Positions 12,343 to 26,520 are shown, counted from the stretch's first letter. The stretch: DNA of 64,000 bases from Letharia columbiana (GCF_014066305.1 NW_023501052.1:1-64000); one strand, 5' to 3'. Notes: generated by a model not told the origin, from the sequence alone. Numbers and translations are program-made.

Positions 12343-15300
12343 TGGGGTCAGGCAGGGACATGGGAATCGAAAGCGGAAAAAAATCAGGGACTCCAACCAC
12401 CGCGGTTGGATTCTTGGAAAACACTCTACACACGGGTAATGTGCACTGATAAGCTTGAGGTCCGGTGGACACAAACTGATATCGGCCAGGGATGCCCGCC
12501 AGCGTTGAAGAAGCCGCAGCCTGCACCAGTGATATCTGTTTGCTGGCTTGATGAGAAGACAAAGCTACTGATTTATGAATCCGGAGCGTGGGAGTGGAAA
12601 TGTTGGAGGAAGAACGACGCTGGAAGTCAGCAACGCCGAAGAGAGGGAAGACGCACATGGGATGCTCATGCCTCCAGCTCCGCAAGTACCAGGGTGGACG
12701 GATATGATTGCAAGTCGGTCGAAGGGCTCGCCGCCGTTCTACATTGTCGTATACTGCTTTTTCCCTTTCGAGCTTCAACGCTCCGAATGGTCCCGGCCGG
12801 TCCGTCGGACTGTTCCCCTGAGATCGATAGTGTACCAATCCAGTCGAGCAAGTTTGAAAATCCATTCCGTAGACGGCCCAGAACCGTCTGGTGTATTTCA
12901 GCTATTGATTGAAAATGCTAGTCTGACATTGTTCCAAATATTCTGGCAGTCCGTTCTTCCACCAATCAAAAATCCAATACAAATCTGACCACGTCAACAA
13001 CACCTCGATGGGCGTCGGCGGGATATTCACGCACGTATAAGTTGTAATTCGAGTGGCAAGGCTTTCCAAAAACCTCGCCTCAAGATCACGGTCCGTAGGA
13101 TTAGCCAACTTCCCACCCCGACCCTACCCTACATTAATCATCGGGGCCAAATCGGGTCCATCTTACCCCGCGGTGCCACAATCCGCTTACTTAATCCCCC
13201 GTGCCCACCCCACCCCACTTCTAAAGCCCACCCGGCCGATCATCGCGTGATACATGATAATAACATCCGTCCTCAACGAATCGCCCCCTATTCAAAGTTC
13301 CACCTCTGTCACTCTGACTATCCATAGACAACGTTTCCAAGCTCCCGAACCTCGACGTCGGCGACCGCTCCTACATAATCTTATCCAATGGTCCAACCTC
13401 GATCTAATCCACAGTGCGAGGACAAACACAACAGCACCAATCTACCTACCCACATCCACACAACCCATATCCCCGATCATCGAGGGAAGATCCGGGGGCG
13501 CAAAATTTCCTCCTCGGAGCTTAGCCTCTACGGATCTTGTGGTTACGTACGTAAGGTTGTCAAGACTGCGCCCGATCACGTAGGTAGGTGGGTTTTTTGG
13601 GGGCCGGGTCGGCACAAGCCCGTACTAGTACTAACACCGGCTGCTGCGCCCGCTCTCCGAGTCGCCGAGTCCGTAAACAGTGCCACGGGGGGATCTACAC
13701 ACGGCTGCGTGTGTCAGAGGATTGGAATGCGGTGGGCGGGTTGCACGGGTACGTTGCGAGGAAGGTCGGCGTGGGCTGTAATTATGGATCTTGGGCTATC
13801 GGACAGTCTTGACTTTCTTTCTTGCGGCCGGGATCACGGTTCTTTCAAAACATTTTTTGGATCGTTTGACGGGAGAGAGAAATGACAAACTGATTACTAC
13901 CGCTGGATTAGAGTCCGTACCAGAGCCGACCTTGTCCGGACGGTCCGACTTCTGGGCGGACTGCGGAATCCTTTGATTCGAGCTTGCGGACCGGTAGTCT
14001 GGGCCAGTTGCGGCGATGCTCATCCTCGAGATATCCTTCTCACCTCACGAATCCATAGCTTATGCCGTTCTATTTCCAGTCCTTTGACCCGCGAACACAC
14101 TCTCTTCTCCACCGCCAACACCGCCGGCTCCTTATTCCGCGTGCCGATCCCATCCCATTAATCACCCCTCACCGCTTCATCTTCCATCGGCCTCTTCCCT
14201 GAAAGTCGGATCGTTCGCGCCACCGGACGGTAGTTATGGTATGGCTTCACATACAGCCAACCTTACCCAAAAGACGTTGCATTCATTTGATCCTCTCACC
14301 AGCGGGGCTTATCTCTTCACGTCTCGACGAATCAATCCTGTTGGCTTGGAACCCATGATAGCGTGAATGAAACGACGCCAACACCAAAGCAACCACAGTT
14401 TCCTCCAGCTCGCCTGCCGGTTTCCCGTAAGAAGACAGCCGCTCACCGCGGCCAAGCACGCCTGTTCCAAAGCTCTGCTATGCATCCATCCATCTCTTCC
14501 CTCGTAGAGCACATCCATTCCTCATCTCCACCCCCTCCATCAATCCCAAACCCCGAACCCCCTCCATCCAGACCTCCTCCCTTCCCCTAGTGAACCTTTT
14601 TCCAAACCTTGACGCCCACATGGTCGTCTGAGTTTACTCTCCAGAGGGCCCTCATCCTCCTCTACTACCGCGGTATAAGTGACCAGCGTAACCGTTCGTA
14701 CGCAATCGCAGATCATACTTCGGGCAATCCAACCTACAACAAACCATCGCTTCATCCGTGTCCTTTGCGCTTCTGATGCAAATAGTAAAATACCAACGGC
14801 TCTCCTGCTCCTCGTTTCATCCACTGCATCCACGGCAGCATATTGAAGCTGTTGGCGCTGTGCTTACCGTGTATGTATGTATGCGAATTTCTCTCGCCAG
14901 GCTCACCCTACTTGTTTCATGTGAAGTTTGGATGATCGTACCAGCTGAGAAGGGTTGCCGGTTCGTTCGAGACTTTTTTGTCCCTATCGGATGTGCATCG
15001 CTCTTTGAATTTAGCTTGGATCCGCTTCCGCCTGAGCTAGTGGTGCATGAGCTGGGGCCAAACGCCTTCTTCGTCGTCGTCGTCGTCGCTCTTTTCCCCT
15101 TTTTCGCGATTGCTCCCGCCTCCTCCTCATATAAGACCTATGCCGCAGCGCCGAGAGGGTCCCTGATGACCAGCCTATTTGAATCTGCCACGGATCTCGG
15201 GGCGACAACAAATGCATTTCGAATCAACAATGTCCACGCTTCCGTAGCCCTCGGGAAAATGCTCACGGCGGCCAAACCAGGACCTGGTACCTTCAGGAAA

Positions 15301-15693
15301 GGAGGAAAAAGAGGTCTACCGTCATCGTCGCCGGGAAGGCAAGATGGCTGCACACTTGGTTGAAGCCCATCCTTTGGGCAGAACTGGACCCCGTCTCGGC
15401 TTCTCAGTAGGCGAGCATTGAACCACCAGCATACAATCACTCAACCCTTGGACAGCCAATCAATACCACCATCCCAACGCCTCCCCTTCAGACTCCCATT
15501 CCTTCCCGCACAAGGACTAAACCGGTCCACCGGTCATTTTTCCGTTTCTTTCGCCTTAAGGCTTTCCCGCCCGTAATCCCTTCCCCCCTTCCAGTCCTTC
15601 TCTAGCCAAGTCTGGTTGACGCTGTGTAGATCAGCTCTTCCGTATTCTCGTCGTTTGCGGAACACGACGGGAGCGAAGGGCGCAGCGAGGGAT
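12343..15693. other. Intergenic stretch with low-complexity pyrimidine tracts
   Basis: Long ORFs here overlap on opposite strands and have no domain. The region holds CT-rich tracts and a short (GTC)n run near 15,076. It looks like a long promoter/intergenic region rather than coding sequence. Confidence 0.4.
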
Positions 15694-16561
15694 TCAGGCA
15701 TCCGAAGGCGCGCCGTGACCGGACAACAGTTGCGGCAAGCCGCACGGCGGAACGGAGAAGATGGGAAGAGGGCTCGAACGCTGCCGCGATGCAGCCGAGG
15801 TGGCAGGCGTGGAAGAATAGCGAAGAGAGCCAGCGAGTACGTTATTGACTATGACTGGACCGAAGCCTAGCCGCGCATGAGGCGCCGGTAAACCCCTAGC
15901 TCGTTCATCCTCCTCCCCACCTTCTTCCTCACCTATCTTCTCATCTCCATTATCCTTCTCAGCTTTACCCTCCTCGTCGAAATTCGCAAAGGGATCGGAC
16001 GCATCCGAATCGTCGCTGCTGCTGCTCGACGCGTCGGAGTCGGCAGGGACGGCCGGAGGATCGATGGGAGCAAGAATTGCCTGAAACATGGCCAATGATC
16101 ATGGCAAGAAGGCGTGAAACACCCCAATGCGTATGACATCATAGCCGCCAGTAAGTAACCACGTGTGAGATGCCCCGTAGGGACTTTGCCTTGTCGACCT
16201 CCATCGAGATGCTCGTGGCCTTTTTGGCCGTGCCAAACCGGTTGAGCACCCGCTGGTGCTGCGTCAAGGCCACATCGAAGGCTCTCGTCCCCGACTGCAC
16301 GCGTGCCAGGATCCCACACCACCAGGGTTGAGATTGCGCCGTACGGTACGCCCGTACAGGAGACGCCTACGTAACACCGCGTTATCGCCAGCAATACATT
16401 CTTGACGGGCGAGGAACTAAGAATATCTAGATTAGCATGGGTTTCGTATACGTCACTCACACGAGCGATATAAACACCCTTACCGGAACACGGTCTGTAT
16501 GGAGGTCGCTGCAATGCTCCCCACTTGGCAAAAATGTTGTTGTGGTTGTTACACTTTGCAT
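15694..16561 (-). CDS. Hypothetical four-exon protein with acidic tail
   Basis: Proposed exons on the minus strand are 16561-16484, 16416-16378, 16294-16163 and 16080-15694 (211 residues). All three introns are phase 0 with GT...AG ends, and the first has a GCTAAT branch-like site. The third exon has strong G/C third-position bias and reads FDVALTQHQRVLNRFGTAKK, then ATSISMEVDKAKSLRGIS. The last exon starts AILAPIDPPAVPADSD and continues into a Ser/Asp/Glu-rich acidic region. The N-terminal exon is the weakest part. The ATG lies only about 105 bases from the end of the large transposable element, so the original 5' end may lie on the far side of that insertion. The family is not recognised. 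Exons three and four are the best supported. Confidence 0.4.
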
Positions 16562-16665
16562 TGCAAGAAGGCGAAGGATACTTTAAGCACGACGAGCCCA
16601 GCGGTAAGAGATGTTCTCGGTGAGAGAAGGCAGAGGGCCGGCGGAGCGTCGGGCAAGCCCGCATT

Positions 16666-16697
16666 TACGGCAACCCATTTCGACCAGGGGGTCAACC
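16666..16697 (+). repeat. Left terminal inverted repeat
   Basis: Its reverse complement matches 26489-26520 with one mismatch, at the third base. It is preceded directly by GCATT. Confidence 0.88.
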
Positions 16698-17564
16698 ACC
16701 CGAAAATCCATTTTCGATTTTTCGTTTTTCGATTTTTCGATTTTCGATTTTCTAATATTCGCTTATTCTAAATTATTACTATACACTAAGGCAATTAATT
16801 TAGATTCTAAAGAGTGTAGATTATAGCGCGTATTCTATAATGTAATTTAGAATTTAAAATTATATAAATTAACTTAATATTAGCGAAGTAATATTTAATT
16901 AAAGGTTTTAAAGTTATCTATCTTAACTATAACTTATTCTTTAATTAGTAATAATAACTTTATAATAATTATAAAAGCTTTATACTTATAAACTTTAATA
17001 TTAATATATATTACTATTTATTACTTAAGTTTAAAATTAAATAATCTTAAATTAGAGATACTAGATTAGTTAAGAATAAAGAAGCTCGCTTAGCTACTAG
17101 TATATAAATATCTTATTTAATACTTATATCTACTCTATAGTAGTTAGATTTACTTATTACGATAAATATAACTTATAGATAAAGCTATATATATATATAG
17201 ACTATAAGATATACGTTAATATAGATAGATATATTAAGAGACTAAATTCTTATTTGTAATTTATATAATAAAGTAGTCTTCGAAATAATAACTAGTCTAT
17301 ATAATCTAGTAATTAAGAATATTACTTATAAAAAACCCGGCTATTAAATCGCATATATATTTATACTTTATAATATATATATATTAGAATAGTCGTAGAA
17401 AAATAGCTTTATAATCTAGAATATACTATATAATTAATATAGTCCTTTAGAATAGAGCCTACATTTTTTTTATAGAAGTTTTTTAACTATAGCTGAATTT
17501 AAACTATAGGCCTTTAAGAGTAGTAGCTTAGTATTAAGCTATAGATATTAAGATATCGCTATAG

Positions 17565-17815
17565 TAACGTAAGTATTATAAGTACTATAAGTAAGTAAGT
17601 ACTATAAGTATTATAAGTAAGTACTATAAGTACTATAAGTAAGTACTATAAATAAGTAAGTATTATAAGTAAGTAAGTACTATAAATAAATAAGTATTAT
17701 AAGTACTATAAGTAAGTATTATAAGTAAGTAAGTATTATAAGTAAGTAAGTATTATAAATAAGTAAGTATTATAAGTAAGTAAATACTATAAGTAAGTAA
17801 GTACTATAAGCAATT
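17565..17815. repeat. Tandem array of TACTATAAGTAAG-like units
   Basis: About 250 bases made of alternating TACTATAAG / TATTATAAG and GTAAGTAAG blocks of irregular length inside the AT-rich element. The C/T alternation between units (TACTATA versus TATTATA) fits RIP acting on an older repeat. Confidence 0.75.
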
Positions 17816-20800
17816 AAATATATAAATAGTATAATTTCTTTATAATTATCTAGTATACTCGTCTCTTAATCGTTTAAAGCGTTGTGAAGATAATAAATAC
17901 TTTAAATATTACTCTTTTAAGCGCTTTAAAGTTCGCTATAGAATTAGTTATATAATTATAGAGTAATTTAATAATATATATTTTTATTATATAGAGAAGA
18001 AGAAGTTCTTATATCGACGGCGGTAATAGTAATATTATACTTTTTAGATTCGCTATAATTCTTTTTTCGAGTATATTATTAAAGCGTTAAGAAGCTTTAA
18101 TTTAAAGAAGAATTATTATTAAATAAGAAAGTAGTAGTTAAAGAGATATTTTACTCTAAAATAATAGAAATAATTATTCTAATTTTAATATTTTATAATT
18201 TTTATAAGATAGAAAGTATTAAAATAATATAATTTAATTAATTAAGATCTCTTAAATCGCTTTCGAATCGTAATTACTAAACTTTAAATTAATAATAAAT
18301 AATTATTAATAATTTTCTCTATGAGATATTAAATAGTTAATATTAATTAAGGCTATTAATAGTAATAGCGAGATTAATTAATAACGCGATACTATCTCGA
18401 AAGACTTTTATAAATAAAATTATAAGAAGAGCGTACTCGATAAATTCTATATAAAGTAGTTATTAAATAATAAGAGTCTAAATAATTAATTTCTAAATAC
18501 TAAAAAGTAAGATATAAACGTAATTTCTAGACTTCGAATAAATTTAATTTATTTAAAAACACGTTATTCGAGATTTTCTAAGGTTATCTATTAATTTACT
18601 AAGAAAATAGAGATCTTATTTACTATAAAAGTAATATACTTTAATAAGTCTCTTTTAATATATATCTATACTTATACTTTATAAGTCTCTTTTAATATAT
18701 ATCTAATAATATATTAGTAATATCGAAATTACTAATTTATTATAGAGCTTCTAATCGTAAATAAAAGAGAAGTAGAAGATTTTTTAAAAAGGGAATTAAG
18801 TAAGATAGAAGATTAGACTATTAAGGGCTATATATATATACTTCGAAAATTATAATATCGCTTTTATATATCGATATATTAATTATATAGTTAATCTATA
18901 TTAATAGATTAATTTAAAACTAAATCGATAATATAAAGTTATATCTATAAGTCTTTTTAGATAATAGCTTAGTTTACTTCTTAGATAACTATTTATAAAT
19001 AATAAAGGTCGTTCGCTTATAGCTATTCTTCGTACTAGTCTTCTACTATTTATTTTTCTACTCTTTTAAAACGCTCTCTTCTTTTCTATATACTTCTTAT
19101 TAATTAATTTAAATAATAATAATCTCGATAGAAGAAAGGCTATCGTCTATAATAAGATTCTAAATTTATTAAATTCGATATAAGAATCCTTAAGAAATAG
19201 AATAAGTTACTTATAAAATCGAAATTATCGCCTTATAGTATATTCTATATACTCTTATCCTTACTCTTATCTATACTCTTATTAAGAATATCTTTTAATT
19301 TCACTTACTCTTCTTCTTCTTCTTCTTATTTAATAAAGTCTTCTTCTTTTTTAATAAAACCGTCGTTATAAAGAATCTTCTTTAAGATATACTTAAAGTT
19401 ATTCTTATCGTCGTTTAAGATTATAATAATCTTATACTTATCGAGTTTATCTAGCTTAAGTTATAGACTTAGCAATATACGAAATAATTAATATTAAGAC
19501 TTTATTTTAGAGTTAGAATTAATCTTATTTTCTTCTTTAATCTTCTATTCTTTCTACTTAGATTTCGTCTTAATTCTAATAAATTTCCTCTCTTTCTTAA
19601 CTTTTAATTAATTTTTATAAGAAGATATAAGCTTTAACTCTCTAAGTTCTATATTATCTTCTAATTCTTTCTTAAATAATAATACGTAAATAATATTTAA
19701 AATTAAAAAAGCCTATATTATATTATCTCTTTCGAAGTTTTTAATAATTAGATTATTTTAGATATTAATTATATCGCTAGATATAAAAGTAAATATAGAA
19801 AGAGTTTTAGCTTTAGATTTACTCGAGAGAAGAATCGTTAAACTCTAAGTAATTTATTTATCGATATATTAAATTCTATTAATAAGATTTAATTATCTTT
19901 TTTTACTTATAAAGAGTTTATTAATAAAGTCTTATAGCTTATAATTCTTTTAAAATACTTATTATTTTACTACGATATTAATTACCTTTATTATAGATAT
20001 TAATATATATTAATTAGAGAGAGTAATTAACTTATCGATCTAAAAGAACCTCGCTTTTAAATACTCTTTTATATTAAATATAGAAGAAGCTCGTTCGTCG
20101 TATTAATATATATATATATCTATTATAAAATAATATATAAGCTTATATATACTATTAGATCTTAGGTTAATAAGATAAGATCTAATATTAAATCGAGATA
20201 GCGCTATTATTACTAGAAAATAAAAGCGTATAGCGAAGGTATTAGCGTCGATATAAGAAATAAATCTATCTACTTTTTAAGTCTTAAAAATAAATCGCTA
20301 GCGAAAATACTCGTTAATAGAGGCTTCGGCCTCGTCTTTATTATATAGATTTAGTTTATATTTAATAAAGATAATTCTTTAAATAGTTATTATAGATATA
20401 ATTCTCTGAGATTACGAGGTATAAGATCTATTTATTAAATTAATATCGAACTAAGTTAATAAAACTCTTTTTTATAAAGTAGATTAAGTATTCGAAGCTT
20501 AGAATATACTAATAATTAATTAAGAGAAGATATAAATAATAGATATTAAGCTACTCGAGAATTTATCTACTCATTTTAATAGATAATTATATTTACTATA
20601 AGTAATATTTAAAAATAGATAATTATAATTAATACTAGGAATCTCATATTATTATCGAGACGCTTTATCTATATTAGTTATATAAAATATCTAATAAGAG
20701 ATAAGTAAAAAAGAAAATCTCGAAGCTATAAAAAGAGCTTTAAGCCTTTAAAAGCTTTTTAAATAAATTCGTCTCGAGTAATAGACTTATAAGTACTTTT

Positions 20801-22642
20801 ATAAATATAAGACTTAATATTATAGTAAAAAGTTTATATCTTTTTAATAGACGAATTTAACGATAAAATTAAGATTTAAAAGATATATTTAAAAGCTAAT
20901 ACGCTAATTAACGTAAAGACTAATATAAATATAATAAAGTAAATAAAAATAAGCGAAGCTAGATTTTATTTAAGAATAGAATAATCTTTAATTTATTTTA
21001 TAGGCATTAAGTAGCCTTAAAGAAGATTATAAATCTTACGATGATATTAAACGAATTTAGAAGAATAATAGAGGCTTTAAATAGCTCGAATTCGTCTTCG
21101 CTAGATATCTCGATAATATAACTATCGAATTAATATAGCTATTAATATAATAATTATTAATAAAAAACCTTTTCTCTATTAGCTTTATTACTACTAAAAA
21201 TACGTCTATTATACTTAAATATTTATTATAAAATATAGTTTAACTAATATTTAAATATAGCTATCATCGAGATTATTCTTTTATTTATTCGTATTTTATT
21301 AAACCGCCTTTCTTTTATTATATCTTCTTCTAATTAATTATCGACTTTCTTCTCTTCTATTATAGATTTTAAGCTTTTAAATACTAGGTAATTATTTATA
21401 GCTATTCTTTCTTTTATAATTATAATATATTTATTATATATTACTATAAACTTATTTCGATTATTAAAAAAATAGATTAATTATTAAAAACTAGCTTTCG
21501 TCTTTATAAAGATTAAATATATTTAAAATCTTAATCTATCTTCTTAATTATAAGTCTTTTTTAAAATATAATAGAGCTCTTTAAGACGATCTTAATATTA
21601 TTTAAATTATAAGAATTAATCGTAATAAAAAGAAGTTATAATTAAATAAGTATTTTTAAAGATATCGAGTATTATCTAAACTTCGAAGCGATAGTATTTA
21701 AATATATTAATAATTAATTAAAATTCGATATTTATATTTAACTATTACTCTTTTTCTATAAAAGAAGACTTATAACTAGACTTTAGAATATATTCTATTA
21801 TATATACGCTTTATATCTAGATATTTTATTATTATAATAGAATATTATAAATATAAAAAGAAATTAATAATATCTTAATCTTAAAAAACTGTAAAATAAA
21901 TATATAAATTAGAAATAATTATTATAAGAGCTATACTTACTTAAATCCCTTTATTTTTTTTCTAAAATAAAACTATTAGATATTATCTATAAATCTATAT
22001 AATTTTAAAAACTATTTATTAAAAAATATAATATCTAGAATAATACGTAGTATTTAATATCTAGAATTAAGATTAGAGTTATAAATTAATATTACTTAGC
22101 GTCTCGACGTTAAGATTATTATAACTCTTAAATCTCTTTATTATATTATATTAAAAAAAGATTTATAAGTAGTTTAAAACGTACTTTAAAGATTAGTCGG
22201 ATTATTTTAATATAATACTTAACTAATATAAAGATAATATAATTAATAATAATAATCTATAAACTAATAGCGGATACTTTCGCTATTAAAAAGTTTAATA
22301 TTAATATATTAAAACTACGCTCGTAATACTACTTCTCTCTTTAAAATATCGATTTTCTTAGCGATATAAATTAATATAAATTCTTCTTCTTATTAATAAT
22401 ATTAAGATCGCTATAAATATATATCTACGGAAAATTTAATAAAACCTTAAGACTTTTAAATTTTAATAGCTTCGAGAATATCTATTTTTAGTAATAATAG
22501 CGATATTAATATACTTCTCGACGTATCTAATAAATATCTTATTAATAGTATATTATAATAGTATTCTAAAACTTTAATTTTAAAGAAAATATATAAAGAA
22601 GTAATTAAATAATAGTTAAATAAGTATTTTATTATAAAATTA

Positions 22643-24139
22643 TTAGAATTAGTATAGATGTAATACTAGTATAAATAAGATAGAACTAGAGATAATAAGA
22701 TTATCGAATTATGTATATGAAAAGAAGATATAATATAGTAGGAGATACCTTCGTTAAGGCCCGCTAGCCATAGGGCTAAGTGATATATCAAGGATACGCT
22801 CGTAATAGTACTCCCCCTCTTAAAGAGTTATGGTTTCCATAGCTGATAGACCGGAGATATAGGTCTATTGCTTGCCTTGTGTCTTTAATATCTATAGTTT
22901 CTACAGGCTTTGATTGGAGAGGATTTGCCGAAGTGTAGTAATAGTAGTCGAAAACATCGGATGGTTTTAATTCGTTTAAAAATACTATGTCCGAGGATTT
23001 ACCGGGTCGTATACTGGTCTTGACTATACTATACCTACCATATCACATTATCCTTCAGAGATTCTGGAGATATTGGTTATATCTTACCTACGTGCCAGCA
23101 AGATTCTCCGAGTTCTTCTTCTTATCTAATCTTCTTATCATAATCCTTCGATAGAATTAAAGAAAATCCAACGCATACATTTACCTCTAACACCTTTTGA
23201 TAGTCTAGCCTAGAAGCTTCACTATAGATTTACCCTATGTCTCCCATGCTCTTACCATCAAAAATCCCTTCTCCGTTCCATCTCCTTTACCTTAACTTAT
23301 AGCCATCTTACTTCGTAGTGCTATCTATTACATTTATTCGCCTTATAAGCCTACCGCTTCGACTGCCAATACCCCGTAGGCTTATCTATCCTAAGCTATC
23401 ATAGCGAGTACTCAGCAGCTAATAACCTAACTAATATAAACCACTTCCATAACTTCAAGTACTCGTTGATTCGTAGGGTCTAATAGAGAGATAGGAGGCT
23501 AAGAAGAATTAAATATATTAAATGCCATTTAATAGTAGACTTACTATATATATTATCGATATACTTAATAAAAAGATTAGATCGTAATTATATTATCGAG
23601 TTTATTTCTATCGTTATTATAGTAGATTTACTATAATATAAGATTTATTTATTTTTCGTTAGTTTCTTTCTAATTCGCTTATAGTACGAATAGTTTAGCG
23701 ATACTTTATTTCTTCTACTATCTAGAGACTATTCTATTATATTAAAACGAATTACCCGTTTAATAGACTAACTTAAGAATATAATATCTTAAGTTCTTAT
23801 CTTAATCTTAATCGGTCGTAATATCTTAATCTCAAGTTAGTATCTTAATAAAGCCTTTATCAGCGCGTTTATTTATTAACTATTTATTCGCTAATTCGAA
23901 TAAACGTAAATATACGTTAATTAGCCCGTATATATTTCTCTTCGTCGAGTATACGAAGAAGTTTTATTATAATATTAAGACTAGTATAAATGCGATACTA
24001 GTATAGATGAAATAGAACTAGAGATAATAAGACTATCGAACTATATATATAAAAAGAAGATATAATATAGTAGAAGATATCTTTACTAAGGCTCGCTAGC
24101 TATAGGGCTAAGTAATATATTAAGAGTACACTTATAATA
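22643..24139. mobile_element. Nested ~1.5-kb element flanked by 165-bp direct repeats
   Basis: Two copies of a 165-base sequence lie at 22643-22807 and 23975-24139 in the same orientation. They differ almost only by C/T and G/A transitions (for example GGCCCGCTAGCCATAGGGCT against GGCTCGCTAGCTATAGGGCT). This arrangement resembles the LTRs of a very short retroelement (TRIM or a truncated LTR element). The first ~700 bases of the internal part (about 22,808-23,520) have near-normal GC, in contrast to the surrounding RIP-mutated DNA. No ORF, primer-binding site or polypurine tract can be asserted, and I could not define a clean target duplication. Confidence 0.6.
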
Positions 24140-26488
24140 AAATAATTACTAAATATTATATTTTTAGATAAAGAAGATAAGTTAAAATAAAGGCTTCTAA
24201 TTAGTTAGATATTATCGAATTACTCTTAAATTATATACGCTAAAACTTAAATTAATATTAAATAGCTTTCTTAATAGAATATTAAATTTATAAAATTATA
24301 TCGAGGTCTTAAATAGCGATAGTAAGATCTAAGATAATATAATATAACTTCGAAAGTAGTTATCAAGCGTATAAGTAAGGGTTATATATTCGATGAACTC
24401 TATAAGGCGTTATTATTAAGTATTAAGTTATTAAGTAATCGAGTTATAAATATAGAAAAATAAGACTTTATTATATATCTAGAAGACTTTAAATAAATTT
24501 AATTCGTTTAAAAATATAAAGTTTAAGGTTTATCGTATTATATATTAGTTTAAATATTCTAGCTAAATATATATAACTTAGTAAATACTCGCGTTAAGTA
24601 ATATATATACTTATTAATCTTATTTCTTTATCGTATTCTCGCTATTAATATAAAAAAATAAGTATAATAGTCGATAACCTTCGATCTTATTATTAGATAT
24701 ATTCTTATTTACTATATTAACGCCGTAAGATAAGAGTTTAATATTAAAATATCTCGTCGATTTAATTATCTCCTTCTCTTTCTATTCTATAATCTCTTAT
24801 ACTTAAACGTTTATTATATTCTAATATATAATTTAATAATAAGTATTTTAAGATCTTAATAAAATAGTAAGAATAGAATTAAAGTTTTCGATTTTAAGTA
24901 TATACTAATAAATCTACTCGCGTAGAGTATTATAGATCGTATTATATTAAAAGCTTTTATTTTTATTAATATTTAACGCGTTTAGAGTATAAGAATTATA
25001 ATTTATATTAATAATCTTCTAATTATAAAACTCTATAATAGTTAATATTAAATATTTATCGAGATTATAGAATAGTTACTTTAATATATATATATATATA
25101 TATTAATTAGACTATCTTTCTTTCTCTTTAATCTTAAATACTTCTAAATTAATATATAGATTCTATAACTAGCCGACTACGATATAATCGCCTTTCTATT
25201 TATAAATCTTATAACTATTTTAGATATCTCGTTATTTAAATATCTTTTTATAAATAATAGATATATAGATAGCTAATAGCGCGATTTTAGAAGTCTTATT
25301 ATTTTTATTAAAAGAGTTATTAATACTTATTCTATCGAAGAATCTAATTTAGCGATTAACTACTCTATCGTAAAGCTATATCTATTATAACTCGATTTAT
25401 TAATTAATAATACTCTTATTATATATTTAATAGTCTCGAAATAAAGGCGTTTCGTCTTTCGAATTTAATACTATACGTAGATATTAATAAATATTAATTA
25501 TAATTATAATCTCGATTTCTTAATCTAAATATATAAACTTCGATATTATTTTAATTATCTTAATAGTATAAAGATACTATATATTAATATTAATAGCGAT
25601 ATAAACTAAGATTTTAATATAGATTTAAATAATAAAGCGTAAGTAGATATTAATATAGGCGTAGATCTAAATATTATAATTATTAAGCTTTAAATAACTA
25701 TTAATAAACTAGACGAAATTAGACTTTAATAATCTTTATTTTCTTTAATAACGATTCGCCTATTTATCTCGCCGAATAACTTTCTTAAAGTCTATTTCTT
25801 TTAGAGCTATCGCGATGCGATTTCTACTAATAAGATCTTTTTAATTCTAATATATATATATATATATTAATTTAATATCGAAGTTCGTAGTTATCGAGTT
25901 CTCTATAATAGCTCTAAACTTCTCTTATAACTCTTAATTCTAAATCGCTAGATCGCTTAACTTATATTTATACTTTATATTATAAATAATTCGAAAGCGT
26001 CTAAGCTAACGCTTTATAATATTAAATTCTACTTTATATAAATTACGTAGAATCTATATATTTAATACTATTTCTTTATAGAAGAGAGCTATAAAAAACT
26101 CGCTATTAGCCGCTTTAAGTATATTATTATAAAATTAAAAACTCTTTTACTTTATATCTTATTTTATAAGATTATATTTAAGAGTAGAAAGAAAGTAGAT
26201 AATATATAAATCGTCTTACTTATTAATTTAAATAAATATCTAAAATTTAGAAAGTCTTATATTTCATATCTATATAATCTTATATCTAAGAGAGTCTAGA
26301 TCGATAAGAGTAGATATAATAATTTTAAGACTTCTTTCGATAATAGAATACTATTTAATTAATTATATCTAAGCGTTATAGAGTTATCGCATGTATTTTA
26401 GTAGATTAATATATTATTTAAGCGGTGGCTATAAAAAATAGTTTTGCGATTTTGCGATTTTGCGATTTTCAAAAATTCGAAATTGCGG

Positions 26489-26520
26489 GGTTGACCCCCT
26501 GGTCGAAATGGGTTGCCCTA
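26489..26520 (-). repeat. Right terminal inverted repeat
   Basis: Mirror of 16666-16697. It is followed directly by GCATT at 26521-26525, the second copy of the proposed target-site duplication. Confidence 0.88.

Larger units (their letters stand above)
16666..26520. mobile_element. 9.86-kb AT-rich DNA transposon-like element with 32-bp TIRs and 5-bp target duplication
   Basis: The ends are near-perfect inverted repeats: TA(C/G)GGCAACCCATTTCGACC continuing to 32 bases, 16666-16697 and 26489-26520, with one mismatch. Both are immediately flanked by the direct repeat GCATT (16661-16665 and 26521-26525). Just inside each end are short AT-rich subterminal repeats: TTTTCGA-type at about 16715-16755, and GATTTTGC-type at about 26440-26470. 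The interior is extremely AT-rich, with TA, TAAT and TTAT dominating and no long ORF on either strand, as expected after heavy C-to-T mutation by RIP. A class II element is the natural reading of TIR plus target duplication. I cannot assign a superfamily because the transposase is not legible. A 5-bp duplication argues against Tc1/mariner (TA) and hAT (8 bp). Confidence 0.8.

Noticed and set aside
12140..12865. 241-residue minus-strand ORF
   Set aside because: It lies antisense to the second exon of the two-exon gene at 11611-12342, has no domain, and its openness follows from GC-rich coding sequence on the other strand.
15933..16664. 243-residue minus-strand ORF across the same region as the four-exon gene
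   Set aside because: Its text changes character at each predicted splice site, while the spliced model uses consensus donors and acceptors with all-phase-0 introns and keeps the GC3-biased frame.
16666..26520. Element as a Starship (captain-type) or Tc1/mariner transposon
   Set aside because: Although TTAC occurs at the left end and TA flanks could be read as a duplication, the 32-bp TIRs plus exact GCATT repeats fit a TIR element with a 5-bp duplication better. No tyrosine recombinase is legible.
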